Origin: Euptelea pleiosperma | Lineage: Eukaryota > Streptophyta > Magnoliopsida > Ranunculales > Eupteleaceae | DNA length: 64,000 bases | Assembly: GCA_035048495.1 (NCBI GenBank) | Contig: CM068541.1 | Span: 4,099,929 to 4,163,928, forward strand | Direction: 5' to 3' | Shown here: positions 12,336 to 24,900 of the stretch, in pieces | Numbering within the stretch: position 1 is the stretch's first letter | Layout of the letters: every line of letters starts with the position of its first letter | Program-made: the position numbers and the translations under genes | The notes under the pieces: model-generated | Databases searched by the model: none | Told to the model about the DNA's origin: nothing | Seen by the model: the letters and a program-made list of their open reading frames with translations, nothing else

Positions 12336-12860
12336 GATATCACCGATCGACCTGGGTGCTGAACATGGTTAGAGGGATCCGATCCATTCGGTCTTGGGGT
12401 TGTCTTGGCCGAGACCCAGGCTATGCCAAAACCAAGTATTTTCTATATGGGGCTCACATCGCCTCAAGCGAGACAACCCGAGACTGTATGGGATCAGGCC
12501 AATTCGAATATTGGGATCAGCACAGATGGATCTGTCCCCGGATCCGAGACATTCATCCATGACTGAACCCAGCTAACGATCTCTCCAAATCGCAAGCCAA
12601 GGAGGGCGACCTTTCTGGTTGAAGCTTCTCACAAGCTCATGAACAAAACGATATTCTCTGCCATTTATGTCTTTTAATTTACGAAATTAAGATTGGCAAA
12701 GACTTGCAAAGAGAGCAAAAACAGCTTTCAGTCTTTGGGAAAGAAGCTTGGTGATGATGAAATACAAACTACATTACATAATAAAATGGGTCCACTCTGC
12801 TATTTATAATTTTATATTCTGTTCCTTTTATCTATTTTAGAACTGCAACTTGGGTACTTT
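12336..12860. other. Intergenic, no gene seen
   Basis: Overlapping open frames on both strands around 12360-12560 (GATCC/GGATC-rich) read as chance frames. No promoter, RNA or protein feature can be supported. Confidence 0.4.
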
Positions 12861-12869
12861 TTTTTGATC

Positions 12870-13025
12870 GATACTCAGATTCAATGGCTAGAGATCACAA
12901 AACAGGCTGATTATTGGTGTTTAGATCCATCAAGTGGTGGGCCATTCATTCATGGGTCAGTGGGCGGCCGGAAATTAAGACTGCTAGGTAGTGCATTTTT
13001 ATATGCTCCACATAGAAAGAGGGTC
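12870..13025. mobile_element. MITE remnant (family G half-element)
   Basis: The sequence TCAATGGCTAGAGATCAC, then CAGGCTGATTATTGGTG, then ATTCATGGGTCAGTGGGC, and the end GTGCATTTTTATATGCTCC match the right half of the element at 24280-24580. The left half is missing or decayed. Confidence 0.55.
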
Positions 13026-13561
13026 CACATAAAAAATTTAGTCGTATTATTTATATAGTGATTTAACATTTGTGGGCCATATGTCCTTGCATGTGATACG
13101 TCGAGGCCCATCATTTGTTTCATTGGTACTACACTCCCACCTATGTCAAATTCTAGGCCAAAAATTACCTTGATTTGATGAATGCAATTGCTTGATCTAT
13201 CTCATATCGCACGCGCAGTTACAATTGTCGTGACAGTCCCAAAAAATAATGTCTGTTCTACAGATGGTTATGATCATATATATTATCATACTCAACCTAA
13301 GAAATCTTCTAGTTGCATCATGGGACTCTCTCAATCTCAATGGAGGTTATTACAAGAAAACGAGTCCACGCTTCTGTTTTACAACGACAAGCTAAAATTA
13401 CCTGAAATTTATGTAAATATTTCCACATAATGACATTAGTTTGAATGTGTCGAAGACTGTAGAGAGATACAGTTTTAGGTTCAACATAGCTGGAATTGCA
13501 GATGGGGTCTTGATTACCACCCTAGTGATCACGTATTCGTAACTTGTAAGTGTATCGTTAA

Positions 13562-15589
13562 TTAGGACTCAAAATGGGGATCATCGCTGGGTAAGAACAA
13601 ACTAATGTTGAGTGCAGTGGATAACAACAAGCCAAGGGAGACAAGAACGGATAGTGCCGATAACACGAGCATTAGCCCATGAGCAATGCTACCCTTCACC
13701 TCTTGTGCATACTTCGTCGATGCCAAAGCCAGGACCGTCATGGGAAACGAGTAAGCCCACCAAGCAACATTGAACTTCTTCATGGATTTCTTGAATAGGG
13801 TTGGCCTAGAAACCTGTTTTAGTTTAAAAATAAAAATAAAAATAAAAACTCATGAGAAAGTTGAAAAAAATCCCAAAAACATTTATAAGTGCAAAAATTA
13901 ATGACTTGATATTGTGGTTTGGAAAATAAATTTTTTTTTTCCAGTGGGCCTTCACCCATTTTTGTCAACATTTGACAGAAACAACCTACTCACTTCACAT
14001 TTACTTTGAAAAAACAGGTAAGGATATAGGGGCAGTTTTGTCAAACACTGTCATATATATGTTAACTAGAAGAGGTCGTGACTGCAAAAATCATCATTTC
14101 CCTTGGGGTTTTAGGGTAAGATTGAAAATAATTTAAGTTTGGGGAATTAGGTTCTTAAATTGTTGTTTGAAAAATGAGGTGGTCTCTGTTACTATTCTAA
14201 AAAATTTAGTCCGTGGGGTGCATAAAAAGGCGCCACATCACACTTTTATTAGTCCGATCCACTGTTTTTCATGGCCTGATTTCTAGCCATTGGATCTGAG
14301 TATTTTTTGGGTACTCAGATTGAATGGCTAGAAATCACTGATCAGGCTAATTGTTGGTGTGTAGGTCAACCAATAACTAGGTGGCCCAAGACATTATAAT
14401 GAGTCAGTGGATCCCAAAGAGTTGCCTTGCGGTGTTCTCTCCGGCCTAAGAGAAATGGAGTTTGACCTCCTAGTGAGAGACCAAATTAATTTTTTCCAAT
14501 TTCTGAGCTGCGACCCACTGATGAACAGTCAATATCAGTTACTCAATGGACCACGTGTACGGTCTGTAGTGCCCAACACCACCAAACTCAATTCTCCCAG
14601 CACCACCGTCTTTAGTTTTTTCTGCTACATGAAACCAACTTGCCTAAATATCAATCAAAACAAATCGAATGTTCCAAACATGATCAATTTCTTTATATAT
14701 ATATATAAGACGTAATTTGATTTACCAGCGAAGCAAAGAGGAAGAGCGAGAGAAAGAAGAGCATCTTGGATGAAGTATCGAATGTTCCAGAGATGGAGTC
14801 CCATGCCAAGCTTGCCATGCTTGGAGCAGCGAAGAACAAGAAGAAAACTGGCCTTAGCATGGTGGGTAGTCGATCACTCCCCCACAACCTTTGATAGAGT
14901 GTTACAAAGAGCACAAGATAGTGAACCATACCCAATGAGAACATACACACTGCACTCTCCTTCCATCCCATCTCAGCCGCTGCTCGGGCACCCACCAAGT
15001 TTCCAATTACCGATAACTGACTCGCCGGGTTTGCCACCGTCGATAGATACCGCTTTCCTTTCGTAAACCACTGGCCGTATATCTTTACATCCAACACCAC
15101 CATCGGGACTGCCAAGACCCACCAAGATACTACATAATAAACAGTTGTTGGAGCAAGGAAGGGTGCAGATTGAAGTAAGAGAAGCCATGATATCCAGGGA
15201 GCATATAAGTAGTTCACCCCTATATGGTGCAAGAACTCAGCCTTCACCATGTTGAAGTAAAACAAGCATCTCAAGATATAGAGAAGTGAGAGTGAGAGGA
15301 GTATGAAGAAAGCAATGGACCACAGAAGAACGAAAGCTTTCGAAGGGAGTATGCGAAGCACACGCCGGAGAGCATGTGAGTCATCAGTAGGCTCACCAAG
15401 CGTCTTCCACAATAAGGCCTGACTACAGAGCGACAGGCTTATCCTGAAGTAACCTGCGTGCAATCTAGTTAGGATGGCCGGTGATGATTGCTTTCCATCG
15501 ACGATCGAGAGGTCTCCGGGTGCTTGGATGGTGCCGATTGAGGGGTCGATTACGAGCTCGATTTGGGTTTGGGATAATTTGTTGTCCAT
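13562..15589 (-). CDS. S-type anion channel, SLAC1/SLAH family (tandem copy 1)
   Basis: Two exons on the minus strand, 15589-14726 (288 codons) and 13813-13562, join at CTG/GTAAAT and TAAAACAG/GTTTCT in phase 0 to give 371 residues. The protein has a short hydrophilic N-terminus (about 40 residues), then about ten hydrophobic helices of the tellurite-resistance/dicarboxylate-transporter fold. Family-like strings include LHAGYFRISLSLCSQALLW, GVNYLYAPWISW, IYGQWFTKGKRYLS, and FNVAWWAYSFP in exon 2. Length and short N-terminus fit the SLAH1/SLAH4 type rather than SLAC1 or SLAH2/3, which have long regulatory tails. Family role: slow anion (chloride/nitrate) channels of the plasma membrane; SLAH1-type members modify chloride loading in roots. 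Which orthologue this is cannot be decided by eye. Copy 2 lies about 6.7 kb further right. Confidence 0.95.
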
Positions 15590-15658
15590 TGAAATGGTTG
15601 GAAGAGGGGAGTGCTGTGAGATGATTTACGCTTATTTAGACCTTATTAGTACTGGTTG

Positions 15659-15664
15659 TTTATA
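15659..15664 (-). promoter_or_regulatory. TATA box of SLAH copy 1
   Basis: TATAAA on the minus strand, about 70 bases before the ATG. The same box (as TATATAAA) is kept before copy 2. Copy 1 has about 20 extra bases between box and ATG. Confidence 0.6.
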
Positions 15665-16335
15665 CAGAGTGAGAGGCTACCAGAAGAAAATATAGTCGGC
15701 TATGAATGAGTGGAATCAAAATAAAATAAAGAAAGGTTTGAAATGAGAATATAAGAATCTGTACGTGCAGAACTATACGTGAGGTTGGACGAGAGTTCGC
15801 CTTTTTGACCACATCGGTGGACAACAAATTTATTTATTTAATTTTGTTGGTGGGAAAGCTGGGGTTAGGAAGACCCGTACTAGGTATATTAAGAGGAAAA
15901 AAAAACTACACCATCGCCATCCCCAATAATGTTGAGGACAGCTTCAGGTAAAGAGGAAGGATAAAGTGCAAAAAAGAAAGAAGAGACATTACACTTCAAA
16001 GCAAAAATTCGTAGTTTGATTCGATTCTCCCAACACATGTTTGATATTCTATCTTCTTCTTGAATTTAAAATGGATATCTCTATTACCCTAGGCATGCAT
16101 GTGGAGGGCCTTTCCATGGAGTTCGACATTAAGCTTGTTAGCTTGAATGGCATAGTGAGAATATGAAAAGATTTCTACCTCTTGCATGCAGTTGTTTTGA
16201 CCAATGATTCTTAGACCTTGGAGAATAATGGAACAAATCTCTATTAGTTCTATAGAATCATTAGTGCAAGGACTTGAATAGGCAATTAATTAATGGGGAG
16301 CCCGATTTATTTATGATTAGACCTCTGTAAACAGC

Positions 16336-16679
16336 CAATGTTATTAAACCCGGCTCAGCCCAGCCAATCGAACCGTGATCCGGTCACAAAACCGGGTTGG
16401 GTTGATCATGACCCAACAATCTGTAAAAAAATCATTCACATTCTTGTAACCCGTTCGACCTAGCCATGCCAGTTGAATCAGTGACTCGGCTGACTTGGCA
16501 CGGGTTGAACCGGTGACTCAGGATGGTCCACCAAGGGGTGAGCAAAACATTCATGGGTCAGTGGGCCCCAAAGAGTTGCTATGTGACAAGTTGACCTAGC
16601 CAACCCGACGACAGAACCGGCGACCCAGTGAACTGGTCCCTTGATCAGTTTGATGACTAGTCAGCGTATGAAAACATCG
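16336..16679. mobile_element. hAT-like MITE, family CAATGTT, copy 1
   Basis: The 344-bp element begins CAATGTTATTAAACCCGGCT and ends GCGTATGAAAACATCG, which are imperfect inverted repeats. Flanking 8-mers TAAACAGC (16328-16335) and TAAATAGC (16680-16687) agree at 7 of 8 positions. Inside it is rich in AACCGG and GGTTGAACC words. A second copy with a perfect 8-bp duplication lies in the WRKY intron (57753-58090), inserted in the opposite orientation. Confidence 0.8.
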
Positions 16680-16879
16680 TAAATAGCTTGATCTGCGGTA
16701 GAGAGAGAATTGCCAGTATTAAGAATCTGTACAAATGAGGGAGATGGTTCCCATGATATCCAATTGATGCAGATCAAATGGCTTTGGAATATCTTGAGAA
16801 GATGGATTGAAGGCAGAAGAATTAGAGCAATCGAACATTTTTGGTTGTCTCCGATCGGTATTTTGATGTGGGAACCAGA

Positions 16880-18585
16880 TGGATCCAATTGGACAATAAA
16901 TTTAGCTCGCCACGAAGTTATATATGGAGCGCATAAAAAATATGTCACCTAGCACTCTTTTATTAATAAATGATCAAGAAATACTTACATTTTTATTTTA
17001 CCGTTAGATTTTATCGAAATCAAAAGTATTTGTTTCTAATTCTCCCATCTTTTAAAAAATGTAGTTTCACCAAAATCTAATAATTCAATCGTAAGATTAA
17101 AAATTTTATTTAACCAATCTTTAAATGATCTTAATTTTTGATAACTTGTGTATAAATTGGATGTCAATCATTAAAAAATACTTATAAAGTATTTCAAATT
17201 GTCTTATCATATTTGGATTGAAAATTAGCATGTTATCAATAACTGATTAGAACTCTAGATATGTACTTTTGATGTGAATAGATGCATCAATGTTTATACA
17301 TAATGACATACCTTTGATGATACTACTTAAGATTATCCATCCAACTCATCAATTCCCTTATTTTTTCATTTTATCTACACATTTTTGTTTATTCTTCTCA
17401 CATAACCTTCCTACAACAATTCAATTTTTTAAATTACCAAATTTTTTTTCGACAAATTTAAAAATTTTAAATAATATTTATATATTATAAACTTTTTTTT
17501 TACTCTTTTACCCTCCAAATGACCAAATTACTCAACACTTTATTCTTAAATTATCTCAAACCTTATTTTTCACTTATAAATACCCTCTCCCTCAAAAGGA
17601 GAAATGCATCATTCCAAGTCATCCTCTCCTTAAGCCTAGAGAAATCCTTGCAAAATAGTTTATTACCACAAAAAATCTATTAGGATTTTTTAGAAAAATC
17701 TTTCAAATACCACCTTATTTCAAGATATTAAGTGAAATGATGAAGGACCATTTACAAAGTACAGTGCAAACCACATAGGGATGGTTAAACTACCACATCC
17801 CTTTTCTTCTTCTCTTTCTTTTTATTTGTCGTTTATTATTTTTTTAGCTCATTTTATTGATTATTTATTTTTAATTTACTTTCTTAGGGCCTGCTTGGGA
17901 ACATTATATTTTCAAGATCTAGTCCAATCTTAGTCTAGTTCAAGGCTAATTCTTAATTGGGTGGCTGTCAATCTTGAACTAGTTTTGATTTTCATGTTGT
18001 TTGGTTAATACTATCATGCATTCCAGTTTTAATTTGTAAGTTGTTTGATTACATTTACCTATTTATCATATCGTCTTACAAAAAAGTTAGTTTGACATGA
18101 ATTATATTCTAATAAACCATTTAGAAGGACTACAAACCACTACCACATATGTTTGAGTTTTTTTAACTTTGAAATTATAAAGGACCCAAAATGGTCAATA
18201 AATAATGCACTAGATTTATGGGTAATTATTTTTTATAAAAAATGGATGGTTTACTAACCTGTTCACGGTAGATTATCCCTATTTTTCCTTATTTCATAGA
18301 AATTGAAAACAACCAAAACACGACAAACATCTACATAGTGGTACATTCTGTAAAAGTTTCTATAACATCCTTACTTGTATATATATATAAGGATTTATGT
18401 AACTTGGAGGGTTGAAATTAAATAGTTAATCTTGGTATCTTGCATCCATATTTTATTATCCAACTCCTTTTTAGGCTAATGAACAACATGAAACCAATCT
18501 AAGCAGCTTTAACATAATGGTTATTTTTCTCCTCTATGAAGATTGTTTCTAAAAAATTACAACTCAAAATGTATATTTTTTTTAC
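16880..18585. other. AT-rich intergenic DNA, no gene
   Basis: Very AT-rich with no supported coding frame. The stretch 16925-16965 (GAGCGCATAAAA, then GTCACCTAGCACTC) matches the terminus of MITE family G. The line near 17890 (GGGCCTGCTTGGGAACA) resembles one end of a hAT-like element without a visible partner. Confidence 0.45.
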
Positions 18586-18587
18586 AG

Positions 18588-18963
18588 ACTTTCACCAGCA
18601 CATGAGGAAACTAAGTTCAACCCAAGTTCAAGAAGTCCATGTCCAAGAACAAGAAGACCTTCATTTTCCACATCAACTTTACATCCATGGGTGTTTGGTA
18701 TGAGTTTGGAGTCTTTGATAGGTAAACTAGAAGATAGAAAGAGTCAATGTCATCCACTGACACTTTCTCCAGGTTCGCCAACTAACCCTTGTGCCTCACC
18801 CACCAAAAGAAGTAGTGGAGCCAATGAAAATTCACAAATATTAATTCATCAATCAAAATGGAAGAAGGGAAGGCTTCTACGAAGGAGAATAAAGAATTTT
18901 GTTCTTTTAGATATTCTTTCCGATGATCAAACCTCAAAAGAAAAGCAATTAAACCAGGTTTAA
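18588..18963 (+). other. Exon-like open frame, protein not recognised
   Basis: After an acceptor-like T run and ACAG (18578-18587) a frame stays open for about 124 codons to the TAA at 18961. It is rich in Ser, Pro, Arg and Lys and includes PCPRTRRPSFSTSTLHPWVF, SLIGKLEDRKSQCH and KWKKGRLLRRRIKNF. The end AACCAG/GTTTAA could also be read as a donor. Composition is more protein-like than the surrounding AT-rich DNA. No upstream exon, start or promoter can be seen. It may be an exon of an unannotated gene, a captured gene fragment, or chance. I do not recognise the family. Confidence 0.35.
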
Positions 18964-18969
18964 TTTCAT

Positions 18970-21900
18970 CTTTCCTTTTTTTTTTTTTAACTCATCAAGC
19001 ATCGTATTTACTTCCACAATATCTTGTTAAATTCCTTTATTTGTTTTTTTATACAATTACTTCTAGTATTATGATTTTAGAAGTCTGTAAAGTACTGATC
19101 CAAATATAAAAAAATTGGCAAGATGGGGTTGCAACCCATTTTGTTCATGTGAACAAGAGATAACATTGCTTAGCCAGCTATACAGGTTAATAAAGTGAAT
19201 AGCATAAACTTACAAAATACAGAAGAATAAGTACTGCTTTGTAATCAATAAACAAAACCCTAACATAGCCTCAAAGGGAACATTATCAATCAAATGTCTT
19301 GCATTTATCTGTTAAGTATGCATATGAGAAGAGAAAGTATAAGACAATATTCACACTTGCAATCAACTATTAGCACATTGTAAAGGAATTGTTATTCATT
19401 GATTGCATCTACTTTGCGATCTTCTCTTCTTGAAATAATTTTGGAACAGAGAACAAGGGTTAGAGTCTAATCCACAAAAACCCATGTAACAAATGTTAGG
19501 ACCTTAGTCGGACCTCAAGCTACCATTTCTCCGACTAAGGTCTTAACAAACAATTATGTAGAAATAAAACTTCACGTACAACCACTAGGAAACTCACATA
19601 CAAGTTCTCTACAGAAAGTTCCTGAGCTTCTTTGAGCTCAAATTAAAACATAGATCTTTTGAAAATTACCAACTCCTATCCTAATTAATTATATCTCAAT
19701 TAATTTCTACCAAGAATAAAAAATAAGACAAAAGAAGAGCTCAACCTCAAATAAAACATATGCCCTATGGCTAAGAACTACTTCTCATAAGAAACTCCAC
19801 ATACCATGGAAGGATGAATCTGACATGTATTTCTTCAACAAAATTAAAGAAATGAACAAATAAAATTAATCAAAGTTTATATTTAGACAGTGTTATTAGA
19901 CTAAGGGTTGCTATTGGTACTACATTGTAATAGTACTCAAGTGCCCTCATAACTGTGAGTTGGAAATACAAAGGTTGGGGTGTTTCCAAACAATCCACGG
20001 TAATAACCTGTGGTGCAGTAACAACAGGTTCACTAATGACAGAATACTCTAAGGTTTGGAAGGATAATATGATTCGGGATTTGAAACCAACTTCCGCAAG
20101 TACCTTTGTTTGCCCTCTAACATTCATAGTCTCAACTTCTCGTTCAGCCTCGGCAGAACAGTTGGTCAGTAGCGCTCTGTGAAATTATTCTGGCATCTGA
20201 TAGATACAATCTAGAGGGGCCTAAATCACTTTATTATTCATCACGTAAAAGGGTAACTAATTGCGTGCAAAAAAATCTTAACAATTTAATTATTACGAGA
20301 TGATTAATCCAACTGACTCAATTTGAATATATCGAAGATATTCATTTAATTTAATATATACATGAGTAATAAAGAGAAATCAAATGAGGCAAGCGATTTT
20401 TACGTGAAAATCTTTTTACAGGAAAAACTACGAGTCCACGTCTAGGTGTAAAATTATTACTATTAAAAATATTCAGAGGGTACCTATGCAACAACGATAA
20501 CACAATATACACTCAAACCACTCAAGCCATTATTGTTGCATCCATGTTGACGTAGTGGAAGCGTTAAGTTAATCACGAAAGTGAACTCGAAAAAATAATG
20601 TCTTCAACCAAAAACAAAACTTGAATCCACAAGGAAAATAGTAAAAGAAGACTGAAACAATAACTTCATTGATTCTTTCGTCCAACTACAACACTCTTAA
20701 ATAGGACAAATCAGTAAAAAGAATTAGAAACTTACTAAAACTCTAAAACTGCCAAAATAAGAAAAATGACAAAAAGATAGAAATTCATACTAAGACTAAA
20801 ATGGATAGTCGCAGATCTTAGAAACACGTCAAAATCGACAAGGAGTGATTCTGACTTCCATGACTCAAGTTATTGTTAAAACGAGATTCTTCAAAAATAG
20901 CCAAAATATCGTTGTGAGCCACTAAACGATGAAATTTGGTCAAAATTAGGCTACATCATGAGCAAACGACGAGGATTTGGTGCGAAAAGCAAGAAATTGA
21001 TTCTGATACGCCGCTAGCTCACAGCATACATTTCTTTTGATTGGCTAAAACTCATTGCACCACAAAACCCATCGGCAACAAGGTGACGACTCACTCCGTT
21101 CCGATCCAAGTCATCGTGACTTTTGTCTCCCTGCATTGTGACAACGCTCCATCTTCCGGGAACACCTACCATTGTCACAAATGCCTTAGTTTCCTGAAAT
21201 GGTTGCTCTATCATAGGGGGTAAGGGTGAGAGTAAGAGGGGAGGGTTAGGGCATGTTTATATACTAACATCTACTATGTCAATTTTTGGTGGTGGTGCAT
21301 CAAGTAGTCGACACTCGGCAGTGGAAAAATGGAAGTAAAAAAGAGAAGTTCTTATTTGAAAAAAATTTAGGAATCAAAAAGCTAGTTTTTCAATTTTCTT
21401 TGTTCAATGGACTCGTCTTTAGAGAAATGAGAGAAAGGGATAGGGCAAGAGAGAGCGAGAGAGAGAGGAAAGAGATTCTGTTCACTCCCTTTATAATTTT
21501 TAGTGATCGATATCCCCGGCTGTTTTTTCGGTCTTTCCCAATGGTTTAAACTATCGCCGTTGTACGACGGTCCTAAACTGTCGGGAAAAGTAAAGTGACC
21601 CATCAGGGATGTCGTTTTGTTGTTGGTAGTGTAGAAATGTCTTCTACTTTTATAGTGCTTCTGATTAATTCGAGTCTTTGTTAATAAAAAGATAGTCAAA
21701 TTAGAAACATTCAAAAAGCTAGAATAAAGGTGATATTTAAAGCCTGTCTAAACGGAGCGGCGAGTTCTTGATTTCAACAGATGTGGGACACTGAGAGGGG
21801 ATCATAGAGAACAGGAAATCATCCGGGGTTGCTACTGCAATAAGTTTCTCAAGTGTGTGTGTGTGTTTGTTTGTTTTTCTTCCTTTTTATCTTTTTTGCT

Positions 21901-22258
21901 TTCTTCCATTGTCACAGCTTCTGTATCTTATATAATCAATCGATTAACAAGGGTTATGTAGAGGGTTAGACTAATTTGCAGACTTCCTGTTTGCTGAGAT
22001 TGAAATAGTCAGACTTAATTTCTATCTCGGTTTTTTGGAAAACCGAGATTGGGCAAATATTTAGTAATCGATCGAGATCTTTAAGCGATTTCATCGTACG
22101 TACGTGTCTGCAAACCGATAAGTCATCTATTCTTTTTCTTACAAAGTTACATATAATACTGCTGAGATGTGTTGGATTGGAATATTATTTAAGTAAGAAC
22201 ATCCTCTGTTTCTCTATTTTATGTAATTATTTTAACTGTTATAGAAGCACAACTTGTT
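18970..22258. other. Intergenic between the SLAH copies, no gene
   Basis: No coding frame is supported. At 19490-19550 there is a short inverted pair around CTTAGTCGGA/TCCGACTAAG. A GAGA-rich run lies at about 21425-21470 and a short GT run at 21856-21866. The reading frame at 19955-20182 and its reverse are chance overlaps. Parts could be an old LTR element, but no LTR pair is visible. Confidence 0.45.
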
Positions 22259-22262
22259 ATTT

Positions 22263-24104
22263 CTAACAAAACAAATTAATATTGAGTACAGTGGACAACA
22301 ACAAGCCAAGGGAGACGAGAACGGACAGTGCCGATAACACGAGCATTAGCCCATGAGCGATGCTACCCTTCACCTCTTGTGCGTACTTCGTCGAAGCCAA
22401 AGCTAGGATCGTCAGGGGAAACGAGTAAGCCCACCAAGCAACATTGAACTTCCTCATGGATTTCTTGAATAGGGTTGGCCTAGAAACCTGTTTTCATAAT
22501 TATAGTTGAAAGAAACTGATCAGAAAATAGAAACAAAGCCCAAAACATTACGTCAATTGGGTTGAAAAAAATTTAGGTTCGTGGGGTTGGGCTCTTTAAT
22601 TGTTGTTTTAAAGTAATTAGTAATACCCCATTATACTTTAAAAATTTAGGAATACCCCCCTTGCCCTTGTTTAACCATCATTTGACTACTGTTAAAACGT
22701 TCTATGCATCGTGCGTCTGTTATTAAAGCAACTGTGAAAGGACCATAATCTTGCAAGTACAATGCTAACGATGTGTGATTCAAGTCTGTTTTAACTTAAA
22801 TCAACCACTGTTGGTCAATGAGGTAATCCTAATTAATGTTTGAAAGGATAAGGGGGTATTACTAATTACTTTCAAATTTCACTAGGGTGTTACTAAAATA
22901 CCCGCATGAAAAAATTTAGTCTGGAGCAAAAACATTCATGGGGTCTGTGGGTCCCAAAGAGTTGAAACTTCGTGTTCTCTCAGGCTTAGCCGCCTAGGAG
23001 AAATGGACTTTGAACTCCTAGTGAGAGAGACCAAAAATTTTCCAAATTCTGAGCTGTGATCCAATTGATGAATAGTCACTATTAGTGACTTATGGACCAC
23101 ATGTACGGTTTGTAGTAGTCGACAGTCGACACAACCAAACTCAGTGGTCCCAGCTGCACCACCATCTTTTATTTTTTTCTGCTACATGTGATCACTTTCA
23201 ATCTTAATCCAAAGATTTTATGAGACGTAATTTGATTTACCAGTGAAGCAAAGAGGAAGAGCGAGAGAAAGAAAAGCATCTTGGATGAAATATCGAATGT
23301 TCCAGAAATGGAGTCCCAAGCCAAGCTTGCCATGCTTGGGGCAGCGAAGAACAAGAAGAAAACTGGCCTTAGCATAGCGGGTAGTCGATCACTCCCCGAC
23401 AACCTTTGATACAGTGTAACAAACAGCACAAGATAGTGAACCATGCCCAATGAGAACATACACACTGCACTCTCCTTCCATCCCATCTCAGCCGCAGCTC
23501 GGGCACCCACCAGGTTCCCAATAACCGATAACTGACTCGCCGGGTTTGCCACCATCGATAGATATCGCTTTCCTTTTGTAAACCACTGGCCGTAGATCTT
23601 TACGTCCAACACCACCACCGGGACTGCGAACACCCACCAAGATACTACATGAAAAGCAGTTTTTGGAGCAAGGAAGGGTGCAGATTGAAGTAAGAGAAGC
23701 CATGAAATCCAGGGAGCAAATAGGTAGTTCACCCCTACATGGTGCAAGAACTCATCCTTCACCATGTTGAAGTGAAACAAGCATCTGAACATATAGAGAA
23801 GTGAGAGTGAGACAAGTGTGAAGAAAGCAATAGACCAGAGAAGAATGAAAGCCGTCGAAGGAAGCATGCGAAACACACGCCGGAGAGCGTGTGAGTCATC
23901 ACTAGGCTCACCAAGCGTCTTCCACAATAAGGCCTGACTACAGAGCGAGAGGCATATCCTGAAGTAACCCGCGTGCAATCTAGTTAGTATCGACGGTGAT
24001 GATTGCTTTCCACCGATGATCGAGAGGTCTTGGGGTACTTTGGTGGTGCTGATTGAGGTGTCGATTACGAGCCCGATTTGGGTTTGGGATAATTTGTTGT
24101 CCAT
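22263..24104 (-). CDS. S-type anion channel, SLAC1/SLAH family (tandem copy 2)
   Basis: Two minus-strand exons, 24104-23241 (288 codons, the same length as in copy 1) and 22487-22263, give 362 residues. By eye about 34 of 288 residues of exon 1 differ from copy 1; most changes lie in the first 190 residues, and the C-terminal third of exon 1 is nearly identical. Intron position, splice sites, part of the intron (the block near 22940-23190) and the TATA region are shared, so this is a genomic tandem duplication. Exon 2 ends early: after NINLF comes Cys then a stop, whereas copy 1 continues for about ten residues (LPSDDPHFES). All helices appear kept, so the gene is probably functional. Confidence 0.95.
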
Positions 24105-24150
24105 TGATAAGGTTGCAGGCGGGAGTGGTATGAGATGATTTACGTGGTTG

Positions 24151-24158
24151 TTTATATA
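24151..24158 (-). promoter_or_regulatory. TATA box of SLAH copy 2
   Basis: TATATAAA on the minus strand, about 47 bases before the ATG. It lies in a block (GTTGTTTATA on the plus strand) that is conserved with copy 1. Confidence 0.6.
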
Positions 24159-24279
24159 GAGTGAGACAGCCTACCAGAAGAAAAAGAGACGAGAGTCTCG
24201 GCTGACTCAGCTCGCCCTTTTGGACTACATTGCTGGAGAACAAATTTAGGCTGTCGAGCATTTTTTCCCTGTCGAGCTA

Positions 24280-24580
24280 TGAGCACATAAAACTTTTCAC
24301 CTGGCACTCTTTCAGGCCCACTGACCCGTGAATGGTTGGTCCACCACTTAGATGGACCTACACTCGGAAATTCAGCCTGATTGATGATCTCTAGCCATTC
24401 TATATGAGTATCCAAAAAAAGGTTGAATTTCAACATCTAGAAATCAATAAACTAATAAAAACGTTCAAATCCATCAATCAAGCTGATTCTTAGTGTGTAG
24501 GTCTATCAAGTGGTGGGTCAATCATTGATGGGTCAATGGGCCCAAAATAGTGTGCCAGGTGATGCATTTTTATGCACTCC
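24280..24580. mobile_element. MITE, family G
   Basis: The element has inverted ends: left GAGCACATAAAACTTTTCAC then CTGGCAC, right GTGCCAGGTGATGCATTTTT then ATGCACTCC. The inner arms (GGCCCACTGACCCGTGAATG on the left) pair with CATTGATGGGTCAATGGGCC on the right. It contains the core words CAGCCTGATTGATGATCTCT and AATCAAGCTGATTCTTAGTG. No clear target duplication was found. Related halves occur at 12870-13025 and near 14230-14400. Confidence 0.7.
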
Positions 24581-24594
24581 ACGGCTCAAGAGGT

Positions 24595-24900
24595 GATGGG
24601 TCTGTATTGCCAAGCACTCTTGCCTCTAGAAGACCCGTTGGCCCTTTGATATACATAGTTACGCCTCCTTCTAATAGCTTAAGCTTTTAGAATAAAGTGG
24701 CTAGTCAACATGGTACAGTGTAGGAAATCCCAATAGTTCGCCAGTTCGAGTCTCAGCAAAGTGCTAAGGGCGCGTGTTATTGGAGTATGTTGTTTGGCTG
24801 TATGGCCAGCACTCTGCCTCTGTTAGACCCGTGGGCTCTTTGATATACATACTTACGCCTCCTTCTAACAGCTTAAGCTTTTAGAGTAAAGTGGTTGTTC
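24595..24900 (+). repeat. Dispersed repeat, two copies here and one at 32.1-32.3 kb
   Basis: The phrase CTTACGCCTCCTTCTAACAG then CTTAAGCTTTTAGAGTAAAG occurs at about 24850 and, with variants, near 24660 and 32220. It follows GGCCAGCACTCTGCCTC and GATATACAT each time. Between the copies is GTTCGAGTCTCAGCAAAGTG, which looks like the end of a tRNA-derived sequence. It may be part of a SINE or an LTR element; the ends are not defined. Confidence 0.5.

Noticed and set aside
14770..15188. Open frames opposite and out of frame with SLAH copy 1 exon 1
   Set aside because: They are shadows of the real channel exon.
24730..24765. tRNA-like GTTCGAGTC segment
   Set aside because: Only the T-arm-like part is present; no cloverleaf with acceptor, D-arm and anticodon arm can be formed. 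More likely part of a dispersed repeat.
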